DNA of 64,000 bases from Oryzias latipes (lineage: Eukaryota; Chordata; Actinopteri; Beloniformes; Adrianichthyidae). The notes below the pieces were generated by a model. It saw only the letters and a program-made list of their open reading frames with translations, was not told where the DNA came from and did no database searches. This document shows positions 1-35,640 of this stretch, one piece after another. Position 1 is the stretch's first letter; each line of letters opens with the position of its first letter. The stretch lies in contig NC_019881.2 of NCBI RefSeq assembly GCF_002234675.1, forward strand, positions 19,965,494 through 20,029,493, given 5' to 3'. A program made the translations under genes and the position numbers.

Positions 1-600
1 AGATATAGGTTTAAGTCCAGATCCACATTCAAACCCATATCCAAATTACTTTCAAATCCAGGTTTATAACTAAACCTGGATTAACAACCAGATGTAGATC
101 GAAATCAACATCCACGTTCAATTCAAATTTAGATCCAAACCCGGTCTCTAATCCAAATCCAACTACAAATACAAATTTAGATCCAAACCCAGGTTCAATT
201 CCAGATCTAAACCAATAATCAAAGCTTATTCAAACTCTAATCTAAAACCAGATCCGAACCCAGATTTTAACCCAGATCCAAGCCCAAATCGAAATCTAGA
301 TCTGACCCCAAACCAAGATCTATAACCCAGATTATAACCCAGATCCAAACTGAAATATAAACCCAGCTACAAATACAAATCCACATCCAATCCCAAATCG
401 AAATTTAGTTCCAAATTTCAATCCAAATTCAGGGTCAAGTGCAAATCCAGATCCAGACACTGAATCAAACCTAGATTCAAATTTAAATCTAAACCCAGAT
501 CCAAAACCAGATACAGACAAAAATCCAAATTCAGATCCAAATCCAGGTTCAAATCCAAACACTAACCCAGACTCAAGCCCCAATCCAAATCCATGTTTAT
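1..600. repeat. degenerate hexamer minisatellite (GATCCA/AATCCA units)
   Basis: The stretch is built from imperfect six-base units such as AATCCA, GATCCA and AACCCA. Period 6 leaves all frames fairly open, giving artificial Asn-Pro-Asp or Gly-Phe-rich translations on either strand. Further pieces of the same array lie at about 1240-1310, 1470-1583, 3174-3420, 3555-3612 and 6005-6075, the middle ones split by a hAT-like insertion. Confidence 0.85.
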
Positions 601-691
601 TTATACCCATATTTATTTATATATTTATGTTTGTGTGATGGATTTATCTCTGTGTTCATCACAAAATATTGAAATGTTCAAATAGTGGTGA

Positions 692-24216
<23,525 letters not shown>

Positions 24217-25869
24217 CCCGCCAATCCAGCATCCGCCGCCCCACCCACCCCCAAAACCCGCAAAGCCGAGGCAGAATTTTCGATGCCAGAAGTTCCCTTT
24301 AAGTCTCCAGCTGCCTGAGGGTGAATGTCGGCATTTGCGAGGAGGCCCTTTCCATGCTGAACTACTGTTCACATCACCTCTCATGAGTTTAGAGAACGGA
24401 CATTTCTATTTTATTTCATAACAACTGCATGGAGAACATTGTACACTTTTTTTCACTAAGAGTAGGAAATTTAAATCAGTTTTGCAGCTTCATCATCATC
24501 ATCCTCTCTGACACGAGACTCCGGTTTACCAACAGAGCGGACGCCATTACAGTTCGCCAAACCGCCGGTCAGAATTGAACCCAACGATACAAGCAACAGA
24601 AGTGATTAGTAGCAATGCCAGCGGGCAGACCTTTAGGAGGACGTTTCATCTTCTGTGTCGGACGCTTTTCACTGTGTTATATCTACTGTGTGCAGAGGCC
24701 AAACGGATCACAGGAACTTCCACACGTTTAGCTGAAATAAATGCGGATTCGTGCTTGACTGGAAAAAAATTAATGTGACAGCTCTTTATTTTTGCATGAC
24801 ACCCTCTCCCGTTGGCTCCTCCCATTTTTTGCTTTCGATGCAGAGCTCACCGAGGGGGTCGTTTTTGCAAAAAGGCAGTAGGAGAACTCACTGCGCTTTA
24901 GCCGCACTGCAGATTGGAGCAGGTACAGGCTTCATGCAACGTGTAAATATGCCTGGAGGTCCTTTTTTTTTTTTTTTTTTTTTTTTTTTTGAGAAACCGA
25001 AGGTTAAATATTCTCCCAAACTCGCTCGGCCGACGTTACCGGAATGTGCTCCCTGTCTTTTTTTTGTATCATTCCAGGTTGCATGTTCAATCCATTTGTT
25101 GTCTTTGTGTTTTGCTTTAGTTGCGTTTTCTCTGTAGTTCGTAGGGCTGCGTGGGGTTTCGCTCGTTTAGATGAGAGTCCAACCAAAGGCTCCTTGATAA
25201 AATACAAACAATTCCTCGTTCGTTCCATCACGAGTGATCAAAGTGGACGGCTGTATGAAAGTTTCAAACTTCACGGATGAAGTTGTGCACACAGTCAGCA
25301 CTGACTTTGCTGGGCTAGCTTGCTAATGCTAATGTTAGCATGCGAGGCGAACAAAGAAAAATTTGTCAAGTATTTAAATTTAGCGAATAGTGCCACCAAG
25401 AGGACGGTGTAGATACTGCAATTTAGTATATTTGGCAATTTTCTGATCCTTAAAAGAGAATCTTTGTGACAATACCTAATTAGGTTTTATACCAAAAACC
25501 CTTCAATACAGAGCTCTAGCTGTAGTGTTGATGTTCTTTAAATTATCGTAACTTATCAACTGTTAACGTTATTACAGTGGATTCTGAAACAGAGAAAGCA
25601 GCCTTGTGCTGATATGCAACACTTTACGGTTGTGAAGTGCTTACGCGATCATCCTTTCGCTATGCAACATGTTAGTAACCGGTTGCATTAAGTCGTTATA
25701 AAAAGACGCTTTTCTCTGCATTAGAATTGGCTGATTAACAATAGTTGCTGTAATGGTCGAAGATTTAAGCTATATCAAAGAACATCTGTCGTTTAGATGT
25801 CACCGACGACATCTCCGGTTTTAAAGTGTTAAACCAAAACGTTTAGCGAAAAAGAATTACGTCCTAGAA

Positions 25870-26984
25870 CAGGGGTGGGCAAAATACGGGCCAAATTAAA
25901 CTATTTAATCTGGAATCAATCGAATCTGGAAGAAATTAAATTGATTATGCTTAGAAATGTTTCTTTTCTCTGTAATGATAGTGTCCCCCCATAGATGGTG
26001 CCCTACAAACACATTAACTACAAATACATGTTTAGGTGCATAAAGTGGTCTGCATTCATGTGGTGTTGGAAGATTTTGCTAAAGTTCACATGTGTTTTTC
26101 AAGTCAGACAGTCATTTTTCTCATCATTCCAACCACATGAACGCAGCGTTTCTCTAAGTTTGTGTTTTTACCTGAAGGACATCAACCCATTGGTGCAATT
26201 GGTAGTTAAATGTGAAAAAAGTCCCAGTTTTGAAGGAAAAAAAAACTCTAAAATGTTCTGTTTAATATAAATCTACTAAAGTTTAAGTAAGGGTTAATTG
26301 CCGACGAAGTGTGCATTATCACTTTAACGCACGCCGTGGATGCCTGAACCGCGGAGGATGGTTACTTCCGCGAAGTGCGTTAAAAAGTGACAATGCATAC
26401 TTCGAAGGCCATTAACGCGCTTATACCATGGTCACTTACAAAAGCAATAAATAGTTACCAGTTTTTAGTCCTTTATTCTTGCTTTTTTTCCAATTTGGAA
26501 TTTTTTTTTTCCCGAAAAGTGGACAATTTTTTATGTGTTGGAACGCGTTGTCATGGTAACATGACATGGCGCCACACCACCGCTGCAGTCAAGATTCCGT
26601 GATATAAAGCGATATATATATGCTGATCGTCCCGATGGGTCAAATAAAGCATCAGTACAGAGAGAAAGGTCACTTCTTACCGCTTGTTTTTGTCCAGATG
26701 ATGAAGCTAAAGGTTGTTTTAAAGAAGCCGGCGCAGTGATACAGAAGAGTTAACTTAGGTGACTGGAACTTCTTTTTGGGGCGTGCAGTTATCACTTTTT
26801 AATGCACACCCAACAGGCAATCAGAATCGAATATTCACCCAGACGATGGTATAATCAAAATTACTCCATGAAATTTTATAAGGTGGATTATCAAAACACT
26901 AGACGGATCGGCTCCTGATCTGGCCCTTCTGAGAAAGTTAAGAACCCTTTGTAGCCCACGAGTCAAAATGTTTGCCCACCCCTG
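25870..26984. mobile_element. hAT-like non-autonomous element downstream of abtb3
   Basis: Terminal inverted repeats CAGGGGTGGGCAAA (25870) and TTTGCCCACCCCTG (ending 26984). Flanked by 8-bp direct repeats TCCTAGAA (25862-25869) and TTCTAGAA (26985-26992), one mismatch, as expected for hAT insertions. No transposase frame. It contains a smaller inverted repeat near 26293-26420. Confidence 0.8.
26293..26420. repeat. inverted repeat nested in the hAT-like element
   Basis: TTAATTGCCGACGAAGTGTG... and its approximate complement ...CATACTTCGAAGGCCATTAA frame a short centre, giving arms of about 45 bp (with AGTGCGTTAAAAAGTGA pairing TCACTTTAACGCAC). Probably a small foldback element or hairpin. 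Confidence 0.6.
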
Positions 26985-29900
26985 TTCTAGAAGATAAAAG
27001 GTAGACTATTAGGAGGTTATTCTATTTGTATTAAAAATATCAAAAGAAACATAACAGTTATGTGTTTTAATGATAGAAACAGAATTAATTATTTGTGATT
27101 TGTAATTATTCAACCCCCATACTAAATGTAATAAGGTTTGTAAAGGGCAAAGTCAAAGCTGCCGTCGCTTGAAAAATATTTAACAAATTCGGTTTTATGT
27201 CTTTAAGATGTCATGCAAGGACAAAAAGTCAATACTTACATGTAAGTATTAAGCTTCAGAGCACACCAACGTGAGGAAATGTGTTTTTATCCTCTGCACC
27301 ACAGACACAGATCACCCTACCGGCGGAGGGATACGTCTCTATTAAAAAAGCTTTTTGGGACACCACAACAGCTCCAAACACCCCTACAATTGGAGCAATA
27401 GGGAGGAGCTAGAGTTGTAGGGAAGCAACTTGGGTTCGGTTTATGTTGTGGTAGCTAAAGTTTAGATGGAGGTTTGGGTGCACTTATCGATTAGCTTTAA
27501 TAGTTTCTCTACGATCACAGGAGGCTTTTTCGAATGTTTTTACTTATATCTCAGCAGTAATTCAGCCAGACTTTTTGGAAGAACGCATGACCTCCTTCAC
27601 CCGTAGATTAAATGATTAAGGAGTAAAAAGTAGCAGATCTGGAACATAGCATCTGGTGTTCACGTTGTAGGTACAATTATGCACACAGGTAAAAGATCAA
27701 TTTATTGCAGTTAATCTCAACTAAACAGCTTCTCGATTTTGGGGGAAAATGTTTACTACATTTCATGAATGTAACAGTAAAGGACAGCTCAAAACAACTG
27801 ACAAACCCAAAAAAAAAACTTTCTATTTTAAATGTGAACTTTTGTGTTACATGTTATGTCTCTCTATTATGCAGAGAAAACCCTCGAGTTTCATCTCAAC
27901 TATTAGCAACACCTTGTTTTCTTGAGAAAATAACCTAATAACACATTATTTTATGAAAACAACAACCGTTTTCACAAAATAACGGAAATTCATCATTGAT
28001 TACTTAAGTCATGGTCTCACTCAGGTGGAAATTAGGCTAAGTTTCTTTTAAATCCCCCTTCATCATGGAAAAGAAGATTAGGAACATTCAGAGTAAATGT
28101 TTCCTTTTTTTCAAAATAACCAATGCCTGAAATTTTATTGAGTTGTGTTGTCTCGTAATACATTTTTAATTCATTTTTCTCGAGATCTTGAAAACAAAAC
28201 AATATTAGCAGCCACATACGACTGTTGTCAGCTTCTGTACATGTGAAATTATATAACTGCAACTCAAATCTTTGCCGAAAAAAAGCTGCATTTTCAAACA
28301 AATTTGTGATCATAACTGTAATCTACAAACCCGTTATGTACAACCCTCTCATCTGAATGAAGGGAATAAAAATGAATACTGTAGCAACTTTAAAAACCAC
28401 TTAAATACTAGTTTTGGACCTGATAAATGAAAGAAGCCTAAAACAAATATAGTTTAATTCTGTAAATAGTTACAGACAAAAAAAATACTACAACAACTTT
28501 ATTTTCTTATCTACATGCATAGTATATTTTATGTTATGCTCCATTTATTTTGTAAAATATACAAAACTATGTTTTTTAATAAAGCAATATTGCCATTGAA
28601 TTGAATTGCTTTGATTATTACGCCACAGAAGAGGCAGTATATAAATGTGAGAGGATAATTTATACAGGAGTGAATGAAAAGAAGCCTGAAATCAATGTTT
28701 GTGTTTAGATCTTTGTGTCTCTTCGCTGTGTTTCTGTTGAATTGACCCCGAATGCTTACTGAGCTTTTAATGTTTGTTAATAAAAATAGATAAATAAAAA
28801 AGGCAAAGTCCTCAAATTCTTTGATTTAGACACGCTAATTAAATGTGAAATGTAACTTAAAGATGCAATCCATTTAGGGATGAAAAGGGTTCACGATGAT
28901 GTCAAGCACCTTCGGTGCCAGTGTTACTGTAGCCTCACACAGTTCGAGTTGAAGTCTCATTGTTATTCAACTGCAACTTCAATAAAATATGCTAATAAAC
29001 TCAGAGACTTTAGACTTATATGTTTTTATTAGTCGCAATGTAATGCCAGTAGCAAAAACTGACTTAGCTTGTCCTACTTCTGGCGCTTTTGATTCGAAAG
29101 TGGGTCAAAGCCATAGAGTTGATGTGAGTCCGCATGGCTCCTCTTTTTTATTTATTTATTGTTGGGAATGTGCTTTGTACACCAGCTTCCTCCACAAAAC
29201 TCCTTGTTTGTTTGTTTGTTTGTTCGAGCATCTGTTACCCTGCAGATCTGTTTCTGATAAACATTTCTCCTATAGATACAGGAAAACATGCATGGGATAC
29301 TTTAATCCAAACAGGGAGGGAAAGATTTTTGCTAATTTTTTCCGAAGAGAATATGTATATTGTAAAAAAAAAAATTATATATATATAAATATAACTTATA
29401 CAGTGTGAAAAGCAGGGATGTGGTAGAGTATAACACGGGACACAAATGTTACACTCGCGCTACACTTTCTGTTGTTCCATTACATGCTTTTGTGGAAAGC
29501 TAATAATAAAATGTCAAACCATTCAAATGTTTTGATTTACTGCTTTATTTATTTCTTTGGTGTCAAAACAAAAGGTTCTTAAAATAACATGTTATCCTGC
29601 ACTGACATTGACATGTGATCATTATAAAATGTAATGAAACGCTCTAAATAATAGCTTTTTAAGAGGACAACATTTCAAAGTTGTTTCTTTTTGTTTAATG
29701 CTTTGGTAGAAAATGAACTAAAGGTGATAATAATTAAAAGAAAATCTTTATATTTAAGCATGAATTCCAAAAACTAAACAAAACAAATCTATTTATTGTA
29801 GGCCTATGTAAAAACAAGGTTCATTTATCTGTTTAACCCTTGTGCTATCTTATATGACCCCACCCTTACATTGACGTGTTCTCCCTACCATGACAACGGT

Positions 29901-29990
29901 GGATAAAGGTGGAAAGATTTCATGTAATCCATGGACACCAGTGAAGATCACAAATCATTGAAGAAAAAGGGTTCAGCGCACTGTCTAGTG

Positions 29991-30629
29991 CAGTGTTTTT
30001 CAACCAGTGTAGTGTGCCGCGGAAGATGGTCAAGTGCGCCGTGGGAAATTGCCCTCATTCACTGATCTAAAAACATTTTCCATCTCCAGGATTTCAGCTC
30101 TCTGTTCATTCAAACAGGCCATGATAAAACACTGAGTAGTTAGGAATATAAAAGATCTTAAAATTACTTTTTCTTTGTGTTTATTTAATTCTATCAAAGA
30201 CATTTTGATAAGAATAACGGGATACCGCGATTTAGCTGCAGCTATAACTGTGTAAGGAAAAGTCCCGCCCCTTTAACTGTCTCCGCCAATCATTCTTGAA
30301 GGCTTAATCACATGTCATCAGTCTGACCAATCAGAAGTGCTTAAAGTCTTCACTTCCTTGTTCTTAATTGTGCTGATAAAGTCGCTCAGTTCAAACAAAA
30401 ATACCAGCTAAAGCTCGTCTTTAGCTGGTGGTTCATCTCTTAGAAAAGAACAGCCGCAACTTCCTGCTTTTTCTGCCACAACTATCACAAAAATCCACGT
30501 GAGATTGCCGGGGGGGCGATCAATACAGACCATGAATTTCTGCTTTTTTTTTTTTTGGATGCTGGTGTGCCGCGGGATTTTTGTCAGGGTTAAAGTGGGC
30601 CGTGGCTCAAAAAGGGTTGAAAAACACTG
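29991..30629. mobile_element. hAT-like element A nested in piggyBac-like copy 2
   Basis: Ends CAGTGTTTTTCAACC and GGTTGAAAAACACTG are perfect 15-bp inverted repeats. Direct repeats GTCTAGTG at 29983-29990 and 30630-30637 are a perfect 8-bp target duplication inside the older element. 639 bp, no transposase frame; the sub-terminal GTGTGCCGCGG motif is common in hAT short elements. Confidence 0.88.
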
Positions 30630-30646
30630 GTCTAGTGGGTCTAGAT

Positions 30647-31328
30647 TAGAGCCCTGCGCGGGACTATTTTCTTGATCCCGCTCCCGCCCGCGCCCGCTGA
30701 ATTTTTGACCAATCCCGCCCGCTCCCGCAACGTATGCGTTACACTCCCGCCCGCTCCCGCAATATGTATGTCCACTCCCGCCCGCACCCGCAAAACTCAG
30801 AGAATTTAGTCCCGCACAGTAATAGAGATGCATTGATTTTGTATCGTCCCCCGTCCCGCAGGAAAAAAACACGTATTTTTATTGATATTATTAAAGAGAT
30901 TCATGACCTCCTCCAGCCTCATCTTTTGATGCATTCCTCTTGTGTAATGTACAACTTAAATGTACATTTAAGACTCCTGTTCGGTTAAAAGTGTGCGTGT
31001 GTGCGCGCGCAGACAGACGGCCTGAAGCGCGCTCTTAGTAAGAGGCGGGGCGGGGCGCACCCCCAACATCAGGTTACATGACAGAGCCCATTGGGCATCT
31101 CTACCTGGTGCCTTCAAGGAGCTTCAGTACATAAGAAACCAACAGCTGCACAGCCTAACGTAGTCGGCTAATATATATTCATGAGATATTCATGCCAGCA
31201 CTGATCCCGCGGGGTTTATTTTTTGCCGCCCGCTCCCGCCCGCAGCCCAATCCAAACCGCCCAATCCCGCGAGATTTGGGTTGGGTCCCGCGGGACCCGG
31301 CGGGACCCGATCCCAATGCAGCCCTCTA
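30647..31328. mobile_element. hAT-like element B nested in piggyBac-like copy 2
   Basis: Ends TAGAGCCCTGC and GCAGCCCTCTA are inverted with two mismatches. Direct repeats GTCTAGAT at 30639-30646 and 31329-31336 are a perfect 8-bp duplication. The 682-bp interior is rich in CCCGCCCGCTCCCGC-type motifs at both sub-termini. No transposase frame. Confidence 0.85.
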
Positions 31329-31511
31329 GTCTAGATGACCCAACTCCCAATGTTAAAGTGCCCAGGATAGCACAAGGGTTACGCCAAAGTGATCCAGAAT
31401 TTGGTCAAAGCTTTTGTGCTACTCACTGGTTGATGGCCAAAAGATTAGAAAAAATGATTCCATTCTGTAAAGCTAAAGCGCTAGCCCCTGTTCAACCGCC
31501 CAAAATGTTTC

Positions 31512-31976
31512 TTGGGCTATGTCTGAATTCCTTCCCTACTCACTACATAGTGCACTATGCACCATTTTGTAGTGCTGTCCGAATCTACAATTCCAAGATC
31601 AAATGCCCTAGAAATTTCCCAGAAGTCTGCGAAAAACCAGTGTGCATTGATGTTCACTAGATTGGTGAAAATAGACCATAATGCATTGAACAATTTTTGC
31701 AAAGAAACTCTATTTGAATGTATTTTTTAAATAAAATATAAACAATTTCATCTTCAGAACACAGTGGATTCATAAATGGTCGTCGCAAAACGCTCATATC
31801 AATTTGATTTTTACTTCATGAAATCGATTACTTCACATTCGCAGTTTAAATGGAAAAGAAAAAGAGTAGTGAGCATGGTGTCCGGATTACCTTAAAATCC
31901 AGGAGATTACATAGTACTGCTCTATTTAGTTTTTTAGCAGTTATAGGGGTTTGGGTGGGAATTCGGACACAACCTC
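31512..31976. mobile_element. MITE with GTCTGAATTCC/GGAATTCGGAC ends
   Basis: Begins GGGCTATGTCTGAATTCC and ends GGGAATTCGGACACAACCTC, inverted with small differences. The related start TATGTCTGAATTCCAACCCT recurs right after it at 31981, so a second partial copy abuts it. No coding sequence. Confidence 0.55.
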
Positions 31977-32089
31977 TAGCTATGTCTGAATTCCAACCCT
32001 AATCCCTAACTGCTAAAACAACTATATAGTGTGGGGCTATTTAGTACAACACAGTTTTAGGGCCAACAAAAAAAATATAAAATTAAATG

Positions 32090-32488
32090 ATTTAGTAGTA
32101 AATTCATGACTTTATTCTCGTAAATGTACAAGATTATAAGTCATTAATTAAGATTTTTTTTCTCGTACTCTCGTACATTTACGAGAATAAATTCGTACAT
32201 TAAGAGTTATATTCTCATAAATTTAGTGTTTTACTCTCATGAATTTCTGAGATTGAAAGTCGTAAATTTAGACTTATATTCTCGTAAATTTACCATTTTA
32301 CTCTCGTAAATTTACGTGATTAAAAGTAGTAAAGTACTCTCGTAAATTTATGAGATTAAAATTCCCAAACTAAAAGTTATAATCTTGTAAATTTACTATT
32401 TTACTCTCATACAATTACAGGAATAAAGTCTTACATTAAGAGTTATATACTCGTAAATTTACTGTTTTATTCTCATGAATTTCTAAGA
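32090..32488. repeat. AT-rich palindromic repeat array, left block
   Basis: Irregular units built around TCTCGTAAATTTACGAGATT, which is nearly self-complementary, alternating with AAAAGTCGTAAATTTAGACT and TATTCTCGTAAATTTAC. Unit spacing is about 30-70 bp. It resumes at 32673-32710 and 34463-35220 beyond two insertions. Confidence 0.8.
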
Positions 32489-32672
32489 TTAACCCTTGTG
32501 CTATCCTAGGCACTTTGCCATTGGGAGTTGGGTCATCTAGACCCACTAGACAGTGCTCTGAACCTTTTTTCTTCAATGATTTGTGATCTTCACTGGTGTC
32601 CATGGATTACATCATGGTAGGAATAACAGGTCAATACGAGGGTGGGGTCATCTAAGATAGCACAAGGGTTAA
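32489..32672 (-). mobile_element. piggyBac-like short element, copy 3, inside the AT-rich array
   Basis: TTAACCCTTGTGCTATC at 32489 and GATAGCACAAGGGTTAA ending 32672; TTAA at both ends. It lies in the opposite orientation to copies 1 and 2 (the GGGAGTTGGGTCATCTAGAC part comes first). Array sequence flanks it on both sides, so it inserted into the array. Confidence 0.75.
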
Positions 32673-32710
32673 AAGTAGTAAATTTAGACTTATATTCTCG
32701 TAAATTTATC

Positions 32711-34454
32711 TTTTTTTTTTTTTTGTAACTTGTCCTGTCCAACAGCTAGGCAGACAGATGAGAGCTGAGGGCCTCTTGTGTTGGACATATTTTACTTTAA
32801 CAAGAGGGGTTATTAATCTTCAGACAAACCAAAGGTATGTCTGAATAAACCCCTTTTGTAATTGAGGCCAAACTTTATTAATTTCAATCATGTTTGAAAA
32901 TCTTTGGTGTTGGACCGGACGGAAAAGGAAAAGGGGGAAGAAGAGAGAGGGACGTTAGAGAGAGGGGGGGGGTGGGGTAGGAGGGTGATAATAGGAGGGG
33001 AAGGGGGGTAAGACCATGAAGCAGCATAAAGCAACAAGTTTACTGGTTGTTAATCATTATGGTAAGGTTCAAATGTAGTTCAAAAAGGGCGGGGCCTATC
33101 CACACACACACTCAAATGTTATAAACACACCTGCTAGCTGCAAAAATGTCCACCTGTCGACATGTACACAAAACAGATAGTGTTCACACGCATACTTATG
33201 CCTTAAAACCAACTAGTGTGTAATATTTCTGTCATTCAATCATGCAAACTGTTAGTGCAAAGGTGAGCTAACACCAGTGCTCAGGTGAGTGTTTATGTTC
33301 TTCTAAAATGGATGGTGGAACGTGACAAGAAGGAGGGAGAGTGCCCAGCCATCCCCACCCCAAGACCCCCACCGCAGCAGCAGCGGCAGCCGAAATCCCC
33401 CCAACGCCACACGGGAACCGGCAGGGAACAACCGCCGTCTGGGCGACCAAGCCCGCCACCCAGGCCAGGGCCAGCAGGACCGCCGCAAGGCCCCCAGAGC
33501 CAGAGAGCAGGGAGGCACGGAGGGAAAGAGAGCGCCGCCCCAGCCCAACCAGGAGAGCAGCCCCCCCCGCCGCGCCGGAAGAGCCCAACGCAGGGCCCCA
33601 CCGGAGAAGGACGCCCACAGCCCCAGACGAGCACCCCACCACCACCCAGGAGTTCCGGGCACCCCCCCGCCCCTACCCCAGGTACGAGCCAGGACCCCCC
33701 AAGGGAGACCCGCTCCGCACTCCAGGCAGCCATCCGCCCGGCCCACGGTTGGTCCAGGGAGGAGCAAGGCAGGGGCCCGCCGCCCCCGCCCAGGAGGGGG
33801 GAACCCCGGGGAAAAAAGAGGGCCCACAAGGGGTGTTATAAATATGGCCCGACCAGGCTCGGCCATGTTGGAAGTTTGGCGGGGCCCAGCGCTCAGGGGC
33901 AAGGACCAGGACCCACCCCCCAGGGACACGAACACCCCCGGCTCAGATGTAATATGAACCCCCCCACCATCCGGAGAGAGCACCGCCGGGCCCAGGGAGC
34001 CAGCACCCAAGGGACAGGGCCGCCATCGCCAAGGGGCCCGCACCCCCCACCAGGGAAGGGGTAGGGGACAGATGGACCCAGGTCCCACCTTCCTTGCAAA
34101 ATGTGTGTGCGTGTATGTGTGTTTGAAAGGGTGTGTGTGTGCGTGTGTGTGTGTTTATGTTGGAATGTATATATTGAAGGGGGAGGGGTGTGTGTACTAA
34201 GGGGGGTGCAGTTAAAATTGGCGAGTAGGGCACTAAGGGGACATCTCCTGATTACTCACAGTGATGTCCCCTCACCCTTCCCACCAAGGGGCCCTAAATG
34301 TCTAAGGTGCGGTTAAAATTGGCGGGTAGGGTGCCAGGAGGACATCTGCTGCTTGCTGGCAGTGATGTCCAAGCACCCCCCCTACCAAGGACCCTACATG
34401 TCTAAGGTGCAAATGAAACCGAAAGAGGGGGGGCCCACTCCATAAGGCAACCAT
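32711..34454 (-). mobile_element. GC-rich retroelement-like insert in the AT-rich array
   Basis: A run of 14 T at 32711-32724 marks the 3' end of a minus-strand polyadenylated sequence. Matching 8-bp direct repeats AATTTATC flank it (32703-32710 and 34455-34462), and array sequence resumes immediately. The body is purine/pyrimidine-skewed and very GC-rich at 33340-34080, with long proline-rich frames on + and Gly/Trp-rich frames on -; none resembles a known retrotransposon protein. A 100-bp tandem duplication lies at 34206-34406. Probably part of a non-LTR retroelement, family not recognised. Confidence 0.6.
34206..34406. repeat. tandem duplication, two 100-bp units
   Basis: Unit 1 (34206-34306) and unit 2 (34307-34406) both run from GTGC(A/G)GTTAAAATTGGCG to ACATGTCTAAG/AAATGTCTAAG with moderate divergence, including the shared CAGTGATGTCC motif. 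Confidence 0.8.
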
Positions 34455-34462
34455 AATTTATC

Positions 34463-35220
34463 ATTTTACTCTCGTAAATTTACGTGATTAAAAGTCGTAA
34501 AGTACTCTCGTAAATTTACGAGATTAAAAATCACAAACTAAAAGTTATAATCTTGTAAATTTACTATTTTACTCTCGTAAATATACGAGATTAAAAGTCT
34601 TACATTAAGATTTATATTGTCATAAATTTACTATTTTACTCTCGTAATATAACGAGATTGAAAGTCATAAATTTTTACTTAGATTCTCGTAAATTCACTA
34701 TTTTATTCTTGTAATTTTATGAGATTAAAAGCAGTTATTTAAACCTTATATTCTTGTAAATTTATTTTTTATTCTCGTAAATTTATAAGATTGAAAGTTA
34801 TAAATTTAGATTTATATTGTCGTAAATGTACTATTTTTTTCTCGAAAATTTACGATTTTAAAAGTCGGAAATTTAGACTTATATTCTCGTAAATTAACAA
34901 GATTAAAAATCTTAAATTTAGATTTATGTTTTTTAATCTGGTAAATTTACAAGACTAAAATAGTAAATTTACAAGATTAAAAATCGTAAATTTAGACTTA
35001 GTTTATCGTAAATTCACTATTTTATTGTAATTTTACAAGATTAAAAGTCATAAATCAAGATTTATATTCTTGTATATTCACTATTTTACCTTCGTAAATT
35101 AACGAGATTAAAACTTGTATTTATATTCTCGTAAATTTACTATTTTACTCTCTTAAATTTACGAAATTAAAAGTCATAAATTTAGACTCATATTCTCGTA
35201 AATTCACTATTTTATTTTCT
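34463..35220. repeat. AT-rich palindromic repeat array, right block
   Basis: Same TCTCGTAAATTTAC / GATTAAAAGTC units as the left block, somewhat more degenerate towards 35220. The two blocks and 32673-32710 were one array before the insertions. Confidence 0.8.
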
Positions 35221-35224
35221 TAAC

Positions 35225-35640
35225 TTTTCTTACTATTCTTATTTTTTTTAACATAGTCTCTGCAGAGCAGCAGTAGTTCATTAGATATTCCCCTATGATT
35301 TATAGGCGGGACTATTGAGGAGAGTATGCCCGGCACCATTTTCTGTCATCTGTCTTTTTGCACGCTTTCCTGCCAACTTACAGCCCCTCAGAACCCCAAC
35401 CGGTGCAACAAAAATGACGAGCAATATTGGAGCCATCCAGCCGTAAATCTTTCATCTAGAAGACGGACATGGATCTGGTCGACTACAAGCCGATGCATGG
35501 GAATGGAGCAAAAAAGGGAGTTTAAGGCCCACCAAAGGTATTTCTACATCACATATGTCTCCTTTTTCAAACAGCATTTTTCCGTCTGCTCTTGATTTAC
35601 AACAATTTGAATGAAAAATACTTTATATTTTCTTTCTACA
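35225..35640. repeat. dispersed MITE-like repeat M, uninterrupted copy
   Basis: Contains CTCTGCAGAGCAGCAGTAGTTC and later GGTGCAACAAAAATGACGAG then CAATTTGAATGAAAAATACT. The same order occurs around the LINE at 47040 and 49487, so this copy shows the empty arrangement. Confidence 0.6.

Larger units (their letters stand above)
24217..29530 (+). other. abtb3: probable abtb3 3' UTR and downstream sequence
   Basis: No coding exon is visible. Candidate poly(A) signals AATAAA lie at 24736-24741, 28578-28583 and 29505-29510. The stretch 28990-29530 is of normal complexity and ends in a well-placed signal, so a long 3' UTR ending near 29.53 kb is possible; the near signal is the conservative choice. 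Also present: a 30-base T run near 24962-24991, a hAT-like element (25870-26984) and a short copy of a dispersed repeat around 25497-25820. The true end cannot be set from sequence alone. Confidence 0.4.
29833..31384 (+). mobile_element. piggyBac-like short element, copy 2, split by two hAT-like insertions
   Basis: Left part 29833-29990 begins TTAACCCTTGTGCTATC; the middle piece 30630-30646 and the right part 31329-31382 (ending GATAGCACAAGGGTT) complete the copy seen uninterrupted at 4646-4860. The two gaps are filled exactly by elements with their own 8-bp target duplications. Confidence 0.75.

Noticed and set aside
33285..34064. 259-codon proline-rich frame, and long Gly/Trp-rich frames on the other strand
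   Set aside because: All frames of this GC-skewed insert are open at once; composition is low-complexity, no domain is present and the region is bracketed by direct repeats as an inserted element.
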